A DNA stretch of 64,000 nucleotides, taken from contig CAIIXF020000005.1 of the NCBI GenBank assembly GCA_903813345.2, forward strand, positions 31,063,375 through 31,127,374, read 5' to 3'. Position 1 is the stretch's first letter. The number at the start of each line of letters is the position of its first letter. Shown piece by piece: positions 1 to 11,170 of this stretch. Both the position numbers and the translations under genes were made by a program. The DNA comes from Owenia fusiformis (lineage: Eukaryota; Annelida; Polychaeta; Sabellida; Oweniidae). The notes below the pieces were generated by a model that saw only the letters and a program-made list of their open reading frames with translations, did no database searches and was not told the origin of the DNA.

Positions 1-1482
1 ACATCTGTTTCGGTAAACCACTCAAGAAACCGACAAACGAGTTATCAAACTCTCGAAAGTTTTTTATAATGGTGGACATGTTCGCCAAATCTTGCTCATT
101 TTCTCCAAAGATTGAGATAAAAGCAGTGCTAAAGACAGTTAGATAACAGAAGTCTAGGAGTTCCATAGTCTGCCATTCATTCCCTACTAAAGTTAATCCC
201 TTTAACATTTTGTGTAGGTTCATCTGCATCGTCTGTGACAAACCCTCTAGCCCTTCCCCTTGCAGACCCTTGGTCACAGCTGGGCGAGTGTGGGTCTTGC
301 TATATGGTGCGGTATCTATTACAACTTTTTGATCAACCCCAAATACTTTTGTAAGCGTTGTTCTTGCTGCAGTCCTAAATGATAATACATCAGACGACTG
401 CTTAAAACAGACTCCATAATTCCTAGGATTTAGGATAAAGGTGTAATATTTTCCAGCTAAGTATATTGTGAAGACATCTCCGTATTCTTTCTGGCAGTCC
501 GACAGGAACTTGTATGCATCTTTGTTAAACTCTAGACCGCTTCCAAGGAATGGGACCTTATAAGGAACTAGGGGCGGTTCACCAGGCTTCCTGGAAAATC
601 AGAAATACTTGATGCTGAGGCAAAACCTTATGAACCTCAAACGCATGATAGAGATGACTTGAACCTTATTTTCAAAATTTTGATACCAAAACACATTATC
701 GAGCATGTAGTTAGCTAAATCATCACTCAGTTTGGCATTATTTAGAAAAATAATGCCTGCATTAAAAAAGAAACGCTCAAATTTCACCAAATGTTGCTTT
801 CTTCCTTGAAATAGAAAAAAAATTCTCTAAGAAAGCAAAAATGTAGGTCCATATTTCATTTTTATTTTTTCACTCTCTTTCTCAGACTTCACATCATATG
901 AGAACTCAGAACAGAGAAAATAAGTACATGTATATCTACGTATCAGAAAACAAGATATTCATTCAAATTGCAAGATTGATACCATCCAAAATAAGTCAGC
1001 GTGCTCTTCAGTTATGTATGTACATGTTTTGTTTTAAGAATGTTATTTTCAGTTCCAAGTCACTGTAACTGCAACATGTCAATAAGTCTTGCAAAAAGCT
1101 CAGTTTTCCCTCTCTTTTCTCCATCATACTCTTGGTTGAAATTTATAGGGGGGTGGGGGACCAGCAGGCCTATGGCCAGCTCTTTCCAAGGGGCGGGGGG
1201 GGGGGTCTGTTTTCAAAGAATTCCTGGAAGGGGGTCAGATTCAAATATGACAATTTTGGCCCAAATCACTCTAACAGTGCTAAAAATGATGAAAATAATT
1301 GTGAGTGGGGGGGGGGGGGGGGCAAATACTCTAAACTAATGTCAAAAATTGATTATTATGTTATTGTCAGATCCCCCTAGAAATATTAGAATTATAGATT
1401 TTTCTTACCTGTGTCTTACAAAAAATCTCATGCAGAGATACAAGACAAGTGTGACAAGAGCAACTATGTACACTGGATACAT
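1..1482 (-). CDS. Cytochrome P450, CYP7/CYP8-like (left tandem copy, partial)
   Basis: Exon 1 (complement 1409-1482) and exon 2 (complement 590 to beyond position 1) are nearly identical to those of the right copy. In about 195 aligned bases of exon 2 I counted 8 substitutions and no indel; those translated were mostly silent, with one Gly-to-Glu change after ATG in the M-G-L-L stretch. The frame stays open to the window edge. Exon 1 encodes the same membrane anchor and ends at a GTAAGA donor. Exons 3-6 must lie left of the window. If the duplication model is right, this copy keeps the original complete last exon and is the more likely functional gene of the pair. Its 5' flank runs only to about 6014 before meeting the truncated 3' end of the right copy. 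Confidence 0.8.
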
Positions 1483-2729
1483 ATTGATGTTTCTTTTTGT
1501 TATGCACGTATCTTACTGTTGTATAGATCTACTTCTTTATCCCTGTTCAGAGACCCTGTGGCTTATTTCATATCCCCGTCTGCAATATAAAAGTATTTGC
1601 AATATGAAAAAAATTCTCGAATATAAAGGTGTTTTTGTTAATGGGAATTTGTTTGATCTTATTATTCTGTTTGCATTTAATGTATTGAATGGAAAATAAT
1701 ACAATGAAAATTGTTCTTATCCCATTATCCAATGAAAGAGTACCTGTCCTTACATGACCCTGAAACTCAAAGGCTATAATACATGTAAAATATAATAAAC
1801 ATGTATAGTAGATTCAGTAAGAGTCCTGTGAAAGCCCTAATGCTACAAAACAAAACACTTTATACAGTGTAAAATTAAATGAAACGTTTTATCAACCTGC
1901 TTCACTGAAAGTCATGCACTACTTTGTAGATATTCAGTTATTCTCATTCAGTTATTCTTCTCAAAAGAAAGTGTAATCCTAAACTTAACATTTGTCCATT
2001 GTAAACATAGACCAGCATCATGTAAATGATGGAAATGCATATACTCACATGATTTCTCTATTTTCCTGTAAACAAGCCAAATGTTTTTGTGACCTTTTAC
2101 TTTGTATGAGCAATTTATGCCAGTCTCGTTATATTATGAATCACAACACAGTTACAACATTTTACTATTAACCTTCATATTTCAACCCTTCTAAAATAAG
2201 AAATGTATTTCACACTTAGTTTTAGTATAACATATATATGAAGTTATTGTGTGTCCAATTTTCTCTTGCAATACTTACGTAGAATTTTATATCCAATATT
2301 TAGGGATACAATGATGCTCTGACATACATAGGATACTATTCTCAACTTTCGTTTTTCTACACTCTGTCAGTAGATTGATTTCCAATTTAGTCACCACACA
2401 TTCACTAAGAGTATCTCAATATAATATTTTAACGCCAGTGCCTATTTCCAATGTGCCATTGTATTATATTTACATCGTCATTCTATATGGAATCAATCAA
2501 TGTGATTATTATTCAGCTTTCAGTGCAGGTGTACTCTCACAAACAGCAGTGACATCTATACAATCAATTTGAAGCTCATGGAACTGAATTAATTTCCTGG
2601 AAAAATTTCATTTCATATTTGAATCAAAGTTGTCAAGTTAGTGTGATATACTGGTAATTAAGGATTAAGGGCATTAAGGATCTCACCGGTATATTTCCAT
2701 TTCCTTAAGTTCATGTACATATGTATATA

Positions 2730-5568
2730 TATATAACTTTTATATATAACTTTTATTGACATATTGTATCATAACATGATTACATTAGTCATAAACTACT
2801 CACTAAAACTACTATCTGCTACTAAACTACTTACTAAAACTACATCTTTATAAAAATATACATGATTTGATATATTTTTTACAGAAAGCATACAAGAAAG
2901 GCAAAATATTTTAAAGTGTGATGCACAAATTTTGCTGATTATTCTAAATTGTTAAATGATTGGTATATAAATTTACCAAGATGTCGTTGGAAGATGATAT
3001 TATCATTAGAAATTATATTTATAAATAAATCGTTACTATTCAAGTCAAATGTTGGTAATATATCAGGAATTTTACTGAAAAATATTTGCCTGTGTTGAGA
3101 ATGCTTTGTACAATTTATGATAAAATGAAATTCATCCTCCACACATTTACATATATTACACAACCTTTCATTAACTGGTTTAGGTTTGGGTTTTATGTGT
3201 CTTCCAGATTCTATTTTTAACCGATGTGAACTTAACCTAAATCTACCTATTGCTAATCTATATTTTTTATTATCTAGTTTCAAATATGGTTCTAATTCAA
3301 AATCTTTCTTAAATAGCTTATATGTTCTTAATATAGGATATTGTAAAATATCATTTCTCCAATTATTTATAAATGCATTCTTTAGTTTCTTGTCAACCAA
3401 GTTTACTAAGTTGTCTGTATTTTGACTTTGGTCATCCCAATACTCTGTTAGTTCACATTTGTGAAGAATATCATAAACTTTTTCAGACCATGATTTAAAC
3501 CCTAATTCATGTTTTTCTTGACCATATAAATAAGCTTGATTTAAAATATTAGATTCTGGTAGTTTTATAAGTCTTAACCAGTATTTTATCAAAGATAATT
3601 CAATTTTGATAGATAAGGGAAATCTACCGAGGTCACCATATACTGCAGGATTAGCTGTTTGAGTTTTGACTCCTAGAATAGATTTTAAAAAGGACAAATG
3701 CAATGTTTCAATAGATTTCATCTGTTTCTTATCATACCAAATCTCACACCCATAACAAAGTATTGGACTGACTAATGAATCAAAAAGGTGAAGAGCAACA
3801 TCGGGTGGTACATCATTGAATTTCTTATACTGTTGTTTGATTTTGAATATTGCCTTTCGTGATTGTTCTTTAAGATAAGCAGTGTTAATATCAAATTTAT
3901 TGTTATCAGTAAGAATAACACCGAGATATTTATATTTATTTACACGTTCAATTTCTTGATTATTAAAAGTGAAAGGATCTGAATATTTAGAGTTAAAAAT
4001 CAGTACCTTTGTCTTAAGGGTGTTGACTATAAGTCTATTAATTTTACAGAAAGCTAAAAGTGAATCTAATAACAACTGTAGTCCATTGTGTGATTCTGAA
4101 ACAAGTACAAGATCATCTGCCCATAGTAGATGATTAAAATTGGCATCATTCAAAGTAACACCACATCTGGGTGGTAATATTTCATTTAAGTCATCTATGA
4201 AATGATTGAATAAAAATGTACTTAAAACACTTCCTTGTAAAACTCCTATTTCAGTGTCAAAAGTATCTGTGACTCCATTTTCTAACTTGAGACATGATTT
4301 AGATTTAGAGTACATGCTCTCTATTATCTTGTACATTTTAGTCTGTGGATGAATTCCAGATTTACATAGTTTATATAACAGTACCGAGCGATCTATATAA
4401 TCAAACGCCTTCCTAAAGTCAATCATACATGTATACAATGGTTTCTTATGCTGCTTGAATTTGTTAATTAGTGTTTGCAAAATAAAAATATTATCAGTTG
4501 TACGTCTATTTTCTTTATAAGCACCCTGAAGTGGGTCTGGCGAATTTTGCACTTCAGCATTAAAGACAAGACGATTTTGTATAACTGAGTCAAATAAATT
4601 TCCTATACAGGCCAGTACATTAATGCCTCGATAATTATCAGCTTTAAAACGGCTGCCTTGTTTATAAAGTGCACTGAGCATACCAATGCTCCAGTCACTT
4701 GGATATTCTCCTTTTTCAAAAATAGCATTAAATAGTGATGTAAAATCAGAAATGAGAGATTTGCAATTTTTAATAATATTAGATGGAATACCATCAATAC
4801 CAGCTGATTTGTTTGTATTCACTCTTTTCAAAGCACGCTGGACTTCGGCTTGAGTAATTTTCATGTTGACAGTATCATGGCAAAGTTGTAAATTTTTATC
4901 TTCAGGGCAAACTTGATAATTTATAACATACTGATTCATTTCCTTGAGTGCATTGTCATCAAAATATTCTATATTTGGGGGTTTAGATAGACTTTTAAAA
5001 AAGTTGAATAAATCTTTAAGTGGAACTGGCATCTGTTTAATTTTATTTCCTGGCATTGCGTTTATCAGTTTCCAGAAATCTGTAGAGTATTTGCTTTTAT
5101 TCTGAATTAAACTATCAAGCATTCCTGCTTTAAACTTTCTCTTTTCTCGTTGTTTAGTTTGATTATACTGTTTGGTTAAACTATTTATAAGATCATCACT
5201 AAATTTGTGTTTTATTGCCTCATGTACTTGTTTCTTTAAGGACTTACACTCATCATTGAACCATGAATTGATGGGAAAGGTGTGCATTTTCTTAGCTTTT
5301 AATTGTTTAAATTGAAATGTGTTATTAGATGCATAATGAATTACGTTAAGGAGCTTATTTACAAGTTCATCAGATCCAGTATCATTACATCCAAGTTCAG
5401 TGTAAAAAGATGTTAAGAGATCAATGCTAGTATTATCAGTTAATTTTTGTTTAAATTCATTTTTCTTCTTATGATCCCATTTGTATGATTTATATGTTTT
5501 AATGTTCAGGGGTTCTGATTGAATGTTTGATGATTTACTTTGATTTTCAATATCCCTTAGTAAAGATT
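2730..5568 (-). mobile_element. 5'-truncated non-LTR retrotransposon (LINE A)
   Basis: The left P450 unit is interrupted here relative to the right unit at 15311-15316. The 3' end on the minus strand is a short TA-rich microsatellite-like tail (2725-2745) next to CTTTTATTGAC, also found in LINE B. The 5' end is truncated before the endonuclease domain. The right-hand unit shows the uninterrupted target sequence. No clear target-site duplication was found. Confidence 0.85.
2939..5287 (-). CDS. LINE A reverse transcriptase (ORF2-like, 5' truncated)
   Basis: Uninterrupted 782-codon frame from the first ATG; the same frame is open back to the element's 5' edge near 5568. Seen: the RT fingers signature with an IDGIPSNIIKNC block, a palm stretch FRKAFDYIDR carrying the first catalytic Asp, and the catalytic box LLWADDLV. 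The C-terminus has a Cys/His cluster starting C-N-I-C and ending H-F-I-I-N-C, a zinc-knuckle-like end seen in several LINE clades. Known: this protein copies its RNA at a nicked chromosomal target. The endonuclease domain is missing, so the copy cannot move by itself. The intact frame suggests recent insertion. The clade (CR1, Jockey or related) was not resolved. Confidence 0.85.
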   Translation of the reverse strand: MHTFPINSWFNDECKSLKKQVHEAIKHKFSDDLINSLTKQYNQTKQREKRKFKAGMLDSLIQNKSKYSTDFWKLINAMPGNKIKQMPVPLKDLFNFFKSLSKPPNIEYFDDNALKEMNQYVINYQVCPEDKNLQLCHDTVNMKITQAEVQRALKRVNTNKSAGIDGIPSNIIKNCKSLISDFTSLFNAIFEKGEYPSDWSIGMLSALYKQGSRFKADNYRGINVLACIGNLFDSVIQNRLVFNAEVQNSPDPLQGAYKENRRTTDNIFILQTLINKFKQHKKPLYTCMIDFRKAFDYIDRSVLLYKLCKSGIHPQTKMYKIIESMYSKSKSCLKLENGVTDTFDTEIGVLQGSVLSTFLFNHFIDDLNEILPPRCGVTLNDANFNHLLWADDLVLVSESHNGLQLLLDSLLAFCKINRLIVNTLKTKVLIFNSKYSDPFTFNNQEIERVNKYKYLGVILTDNNKFDINTAYLKEQSRKAIFKIKQQYKKFNDVPPDVALHLFDSLVSPILCYGCEIWYDKKQMKSIETLHLSFLKSILGVKTQTANPAVYGDLGRFPLSIKIELSLIKYWLRLIKLPESNILNQAYLYGQEKHELGFKSWSEKVYDILHKCELTEYWDDQSQNTDNLVNLVDKKLKNAFINNWRNDILQYPILRTYKLFKKDFELEPYLKLDNKKYRLAIGRFRLSSHRLKIESGRHIKPKPKPVNERLCNICKCVEDEFHFIINCTKHSQHRQIFFSKIPDILPTFDLNSNDLFINIISNDNIIFQRHLGKFIYQSFNNLE

Positions 5569-6008
5569 TCCAATTGAAGTAACACTTGTATTTGTCAAAG
5601 ATTGCAGTTTAAACAAGGCCTTCAAATATGTCAAAGGGTTGTACTGTGTTTACCTTTCCTGGTGTTGCTAGTTGAGCTTTTTAGAAAAGTATACGCTCCT
5701 TGATAATTGTTAAAGAGGGGCTCTAAGTAACCAGAAAAAATCACAGTAACAAGAAAAATCGCAGTAACAGGAAAAATCAAAGTAACAAGAAAAACCAAAG
5801 TACAAGAAAAATCCTGTCATGTACTGTTTGATTTCTCAAATACTAGGAGTTAAGGAACCTCCCCCAAGCATCTATTTAGGGTAATAACATCAGAATATGT
5901 AGTTCATCATCATGTTGTAAGTACTGAATGACCTTTGATGGTAAATAGCAAAAAAGTAAGATATTTGCATATGGGAAAAGGGAACAATAAAATAAAAGAA
6001 TTGAATGG

Positions 6009-6076
6009 TTAATAAACAAAGTAGCGTTTTAGAAAGATAATTGTTTGTTTGATCTCCAGGGTGGCAAAAAATCGAC
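6009..6076 (-). CDS. P450 right copy, exon 6 (truncated last exon)
   Basis: Acceptor TGTTTTTTCAG; the reading RFFATLEIKQTIIFLKRYF is the expected helix L after the heme loop. A TAA then follows, built partly from sequence on the other side of the duplication junction near 6014. A full-length family member would continue for about 45 more residues. Confidence 0.7.
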
Positions 6077-9000
6077 CTGAAAAAACAAAACAAATCTGTA
6101 TTCAATAGATCCTCAATAGTAGGGTTCAGAGGTTTCCAAAATATGAAAGCAAAAGTGAAGTTTGAATTTATTGAAATAAAGGTTTCAATGCGTTGCATCT
6201 ACCCTTTATGCGTCTTCAACCCATAATATACATGTACAAAGGGAAGATAGATGGGGGTATATACATACATAAATAGGTGAGGGAAATAGGTGGCGGACCA
6301 AAGGCTTCATACAAGATTATGGCATTCTTATTATTTCCCTTTGAGAAACTCAATATATGATTGTTACCTGGGCACATGTTGCTCCCGCCTCCATACGGCA
6401 ACATATTGTAGCGGAGGCGACTTCCATTTTTGTAGAAGGTCTTGTTTCTTAGAAATCTGTCATATTGGAATTCCTGGAGCAAAGAAATGAAACAGATCTT
6501 CCAGAGATTGACAGGGTTATAGGTGGTACATTTTTGCCCTTGATGTCAATTTGGATGTGTATGGGTCAAATGTTTACTTTGTAATTTGCCAGTTTACCCA
6601 TTTTTCTGAGCCTATTAATTTATAAGGTAACCCATTTTTTGAGCTTCTTGATTTGCCAGGTTACCCATTTTCCGAGCCTATTAATTTACAAGGTAACCCA
6701 TTTTTGTGAGCTTATTAATTCGCCAGGTTACTCATTTTTCTGAGCCTATTCCTTAGAACAGTTTGAATTACATAATTCATGCTTAATTGCTTCACCAGGA
6801 AAATGCTTCATTGTGAGATTAGTTCAACTGAACAAATATTCCCGAGCAAGATACTTTTTGTTTTGTAATTGTCAACTTTATCTACACTCTTTATTTATAG
6901 ATACATTTTTTTAATTTTGAGGCTATTTTAAGAGATTTAAAAGTTCAAAATTGGTGCCCAAAATTATTGGGCAGAAATATTTGGTTCCCACCAGCCTCTT
7001 GATTTTCAGATCAAGCCCTGTTAAATGCCCTGAAAGTATATATCCCAATCAAAATTGTAAAGTCATCTGTAATCAGAAGCCGTCATCTGTTTCAGAGCCC
7101 GTTGATCATCTGTTTCAGAGGGTGTCATCTTTGTCAGAGAGTGTCTTTTGTATCAGAGAATGTATGTCATCAGTGTCAGAGGATGGTGTGACTAGTCAAT
7201 GGGATTCAAAGTACATGTATTGTCTTACCAATGGGTTTTCATATATCTCAGGGTCTCTGTGTACCATACATGCTTGGAGAGCCACTCTATCCCCTCCGCG
7301 TAATCCAATCACTTCCCCTGTTGTAAGCTGCAATGTGACATCCTCGACTACATCTCTCACAATCATTGAAAAACTGGTGAGACGAAGAGTCTCTGATATT
7401 ATGCTATCTGAAAAATTGATTAGAAACAGTGATATCCCCAGCATTAAAGCAAGTGCAGCACCCACCTGAGATTTTGAAAGCAAGCTTGTACCCCCTGAAA
7501 ATCCACTTGCAACCACTTAAAAATGAGAAAAATTGGCATATTTTAACCAAAGGACCTTATACACCCTCCATTGGGATCTCCCCATGGGGAAAAAATAATT
7601 CATCTGATTTTTCAAAATGAGTATTCTGCTTCAATTATTACATTTATATGCACACTAGTATCTTGTTGACCTATATTCAGCACTGTATTGATGTATAGGC
7701 CACTTATTAGGGTCATAATTCAATCATGAAGTGTAGAGGCATAGATTCCAAACCAGGGAGTATTTTTGTGTCTGTCAAAATCCATTTACATCCTACGCAT
7801 CCCTGCATCTTATCCAAATATGTTACTACATAATGAAATATAATAGTATACTCTTTGGTTTTACAAACTTGTATGATATTTGATAAGTGTAAAAGTTGTT
7901 TTTGGAGCATTTTTCTATAGCCATTTTGTAGGGAAAAAAATGATGAAAAAATGTACAATCTTTTAATTTTAAGTATGACCTGAATCGATTGCAAACTTCA
8001 TATTTGCACATTTGATGAGATAAACCATTTGTGTCGTATTGTGAAATTATTAAGTTTGCAATCGATTCAGGTCATAGTGTATTTTTGGTATTTCTGTGAT
8101 AATCAATGGAAACCAATGGCCTCTATTGGGATCTGCTGATATCCTCATGTTAAGTCAATGGTGCACAGCCCCATGTAAGTCAATACAACCTTACTGAACG
8201 AAATGATCCCTATCTCAGCTTATGTGTGTCCGAGCACTTTAATATTTTCCAAAGTATTATATGACATTTTATTCTTCATGTTACACCTACGAATGATTCA
8301 TTTTGACCATAGGGATATTTGCCAATAATTGCACCTTGTCCTTTGGTCTTGGAATTGTGAAATTGTGAAAATGAGAATTCAGCCCCCAATCAAAAAATAA
8401 TAATTTGGAGCTGTGACTGAAGTCTTCTTCTCGATACTTAAGACATCATGCTTTTGACGAGAGAAGCACTCATTTGACGAGCGGCGTCCTTATCTATTCA
8501 GTATTATTGAAATATTGATATACAACAATACATGTACATGTACATGGAATTCATTCTCACCAAATATTTCCAGTTCATCATACTGTTCCTTAGTATAGGT
8601 GACATATTCCTTGGCCTCATCTATTGGACCCAACTTCTCTCTCACCTCTTCTAGAGCAGCTTCCGTAGCTTCAGGGTGTTTGATTGTATAGTACAGTGAC
8701 CAGAAAATAGCTGAAATAGTAATCATTATTTATAATTATAGAGTATAACCTGTAAAGTGGAAAACCCATGTAAGTGACACACCTCCATATATTGAACACA
8801 TTAAGTTTCATTACCAATTCTCTCAATATAGAATGAACCTTTGTAAGTAAAACACCTGCCAAGTAGAACACGATTTAAAAGTATCATAGGGATTCCATAC
8901 AGGTTTTACTGTATCTATTCAAAGAACACCTCCTTAATTTATTCAAGTGAATATCCAAGTGTGCCATAGATCCTTCCAAGGAATTCAGTCATTAAACAAT

Positions 9001-11170
9001 CTAAAATATTTTAACAGTCATAGTAAAGTCATAGTAAATTCAAATACCAAGTAGACAACAACTATTTGGTATAAAATGCATACTTCACACATCCCATGTA
9101 AAAATGCAGATTCTGCACAATATTCTGTTTAACAAGCATATTATAGCTGTCTGACATTGTTCAATGCAATTGACAATCACAATTTATCAAATATGAGATG
9201 CAAATGTGCAGGATTTTTGTGTGAAAATTTAATTCAAAGTTGTCTCAATATTTTTTGATATATCCACAAACAGAAATTTAATTTTGTATAAATTCTACAT
9301 AATAATTCAACTTCTACAAACTGAAAACTGGTAATTCTTTTATTCTGTCATAATGCAGAAAATGAAATTTCAAAATGTATGCTATATATACCTGGTATTG
9401 TATTTCCTTGTGATGCCCATAGAAAAGACAGATTATAGGGACCATGTGCAGAGTCTGGGAATATTTCTTTACCAATAGCCTCAAATGCAGCATGACGTAA
9501 CTCAAGAAGTTCTGAAATGTTTCTCCTTTTCTGTCCATTTTCCTGGCATAATAGATCATGCAGGTACTCTCGGGCTTTCAGTGCCTTCTTCAACATCTGT
9601 TTCGGTAAACCACTCAAGAAACCGATAAATGAGTTATCAAACTCTCGAAAGTTTTTTATAATGGTGGACATGTTCGCCAAATCTTGCTCATTTTCTCCGA
9701 AGATTGATATAAAAGCAGTGCTAAAGACAGTCAGGTAACAGAAGTCTAGGAGTCCCATAGTCTGCCATTCATTCCCTACTAAGGTTAATCCCTTTAACAT
9801 TTTGTGTAGGTTCATCTGCATTGTCTGTGACAAACCCTCTAGCCCTTCCCCTTGCAGACCCTTGGTCACAGCTGGGCGAGTGTGGGTCTTGCTATATGGT
9901 GCTGTATCTATTACAACTTTTTGATCAACCCCAAATACTTTTGTAAGCGTTGTTCTTGCTGCAGTCCTAAATGACAATACATCAGACGACTGCTTAAAAC
10001 AGACTCCATAATTCCTAGGATTTAGGATAAAGGTATAATATTTTCCAGCTAAGTATATCGTGAAGACATCTCCATATTCTTTCTGGCAGTCCGACAGGAA
10101 CTTGTATGCATCTTTGTTAAACTCTAGACCGCTTCCAAGGAATGGGACCTTATAAGGAACTAGGGGTGGTTCACCAGGCTTCCTGGAAAATCAGAAATAC
10201 TTGATGTTGAGGCAAAACCTTATGAACCTCAAACACATGATAGAGATGACTTGAACCTTATTTTCATAATTTTGATACCAAAACACATTATCGAGCATGT
10301 AGTTAGCTAAATCATCACTCAGTTTGGCATTATTTAGAAAAATAATGCCTGCATTAAAAAAAAAAAACGCTCAAATTTCACCAAATGTTGCTTTCTTCCT
10401 TGAAATAGAAAAAAAATTTCTAAGAAAGCAAAAATGTAGGTCCATATTTTATTTTTATTTTTTCACTCTCTTTCTCAGACTTCACATCATATGAAAACTC
10501 AGAACAGAGAAAATAAGTATATCTACGTATCAGAAAACAAGATATTCATTCAAATTGCAAGATGATACCATCCAAAATAAGTCAGCGTGCTCTTCAGTTA
10601 TGTATGTACATGTTTTGTTTGAAGAATGTTATTTTCAGTTCCAAGTCAATGTAACTGCAACATGTCAATAAGTCTTGCAAAAAGCTCCGTTTTCCCTCTC
10701 TTTTCTCCATCATACTCTTGGTTGAAATTTATAGGGGGGTGAGGGACCAGCAGGCCTATGGCCAGCTCTTTCCAAGGGGGGGGGGGGGGGGGGGGCTGTT
10801 TTCAAAGAATTCCTGGGAGGGGGTCAGATCCAAATATGACAATTTTGGCCCAAATCACTCTAACAGTGCTAAAAATGATGAAAAGAATTGTGAGTGGGGG
10901 GGGGGGGGCAAATACTCTCCTGGTCAGGGCTGATGAGAGATTTGATGCTAAACTAATGTCAAAAATTGATTATTATGTTTTTGTCAGATCCCTCTCATGT
11001 TTAATAACTAAGGAGTTGCAAAATAAAAAAGCTCCCCAAAAAGCTATATGAGAGATAGGTACCCCTAGAAATATTAGAATTATAGATTTTTCTTACCTGT
11101 GTCTTACAAAAAATCTCATGCAGAGATACAAGACAAGCGTGACAAGAGCAACTATGTACACTGGATACAT
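6009..11170 (-). CDS. Cytochrome P450, CYP7/CYP8-like (right tandem copy, C-terminally truncated)
   Basis: Six exons join in one frame (complement): 11097-11170, 9392-10182, 8561-8710, 7229-7407, 6368-6473, 6009-6076; 1368 bases, 455 residues. Seen: an N-terminal membrane anchor beginning MYPVYIVALVTLVLYLC, a proline-rich hinge (KPGEPPLVPYKVPF), an I-helix segment WASQGNTIP at about residues 279-287, E344-x-x-R347 of helix K, and the heme loop YGGGSNMCPG with Cys432 (Y in place of the usual F). Known: the WASQ-N-T-IP I-helix, which lacks the usual acidic-Thr pair, is typical of the CYP7/CYP8/CYP39 sterol and prostanoid group, ER-anchored hydroxylases or isomerases of about 500 residues. Inferred: oxysterol-type substrate; the exact family is not resolved. 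Odd: exon 6 gives only 22 residues after the heme loop, then TAA at the tandem-duplication junction, so the C-terminal beta-sheet is missing. It may be a pseudogene or an inactive product. All splice sites are GT-AG. Confidence 0.85.
6368..6473 (-). CDS. P450 right copy, exon 5 (heme-binding loop)
   Basis: Acceptor GCTCCAG; translation EFQYDRFL followed by LPYGGGSNMCPG. The cysteine is the axial heme ligand. The donor GTAACA interrupts the final glycine codon of the loop. Confidence 0.85.
6588..6760. repeat. ~69-bp tandem repeat in P450 intron 4
   Basis: About 2.5 units, each with two half-units built on ACCCATTTTTCTGAGC, in the intron between the E-x-x-R and heme exons. Confidence 0.65.
7065..7185. 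repeat. Short degenerate tandem repeat (TCATCTGTTTCAGAG)
   Basis: Imperfect units of about 24 bases with the core CATCTGTTTCAGAG, within P450 intron 4. They create an open frame on the plus strand that I do not regard as coding. Confidence 0.5.
7229..7407 (-). CDS. P450 right copy, exon 4 (helix K, E-x-x-R)
   Basis: Acceptor TTTTTCAG; translation begins DSIISETLRL, the invariant helix-K motif, and ends HRDPEIYENPL before GTAAGA, which is the PERF-like region. It enters in phase 1 and leaves in phase 0. Confidence 0.85.
7972..8079. mobile_element. Hairpin MITE-like element in P450 intron 3
   Basis: ATGACCTGAATCGATTGCAA near 7974 is repeated in inverted orientation near 8057-8077 (TTGCAATCGATTCAGGTCAT), enclosing about 60 bases. 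The long near-perfect terminal inverted repeats fit a small non-autonomous DNA transposon. Confidence 0.55.
8561..8710 (-). CDS. P450 right copy, exon 3 (end of I-helix, helix J)
   Basis: Acceptor ATTTCAG; translation begins AIFWSLYYTIKHPEATEAAL, matching the F-W-S-L and H-P-E-A region that follows the I-helix in CYP7-type enzymes. Donor GTGAGA; phase 1 at both ends. Confidence 0.82.
8741..8914. mobile_element. ACAGTAAAACCTG-family repeat in P450 intron 2
   Basis: Ends ACAGGTTTTACTGTA at 8914 and begins with a degraded inverted copy near 8741. The interior has repeated AAGT-GGAAAACACC-like strings, as in the family members near 37.7, 41.9, 52.8 and 53.6 kb. Confidence 0.45.
9392..10182 (-). 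CDS. P450 right copy, exon 2 (hinge to I-helix)
   Basis: Acceptor TTTTCCAG before 10182. The long 791-base exon covers helices A to I and ends at IP-G before GTATAT. It is open throughout and differs from the left copy mainly at silent positions. Confidence 0.85.
11097..11170 (-). CDS. P450 right copy, exon 1 (membrane anchor)
   Basis: ATG at 11170 reads through a 24-codon hydrophobic segment and ends in CACAG before GTAAGA. It ends in phase 2 and joins exon 2 to give R-K-P-G-E-P-P, the usual anchor-to-hinge transition of microsomal P450s. Confidence 0.8.

Larger units (their letters stand above)
1..6014. repeat. Tandem segmental duplication, left unit (partial)
   Basis: Positions 1-2340 match 9592-12000, 2345-2725 match 14937-15311, and 5568-6014 match about 15316-15764, all in the same orientation. 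The interruptions are one LINE in each unit at different places. The right end of the homology is at TTGAATGGTTAATA. The unit contains P450 exons plus the 5' flank. Confidence 0.85.

Noticed and set aside
1001-1380. Open frames with runs of glycine, and the matching ones at 10718-11051
   Set aside because: They come from poly-G tracts in a dispersed repeat inside P450 intron 1; the tract length differs between the two copies and no gene-like codon pattern is present.
3186-4797. Several open frames within LINE A and LINE B on either strand
   Set aside because: They are shadows of the reverse-transcriptase frame in other phases and do not resemble known domains.
5568-5610. Open minus-strand text F-D-K-Y-K-C-Y-F-N-W-K upstream of LINE A as an extra P450 exon
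   Set aside because: It is also present in the right unit, but no splice sites or P450 similarity support it; the LINE frame simply runs into open flank.
6951-7469. 172-codon plus-strand open frame
   Set aside because: It is antisense to P450 exon 4 and covers a short tandem repeat; the minus-strand exon is clearly the coding one.
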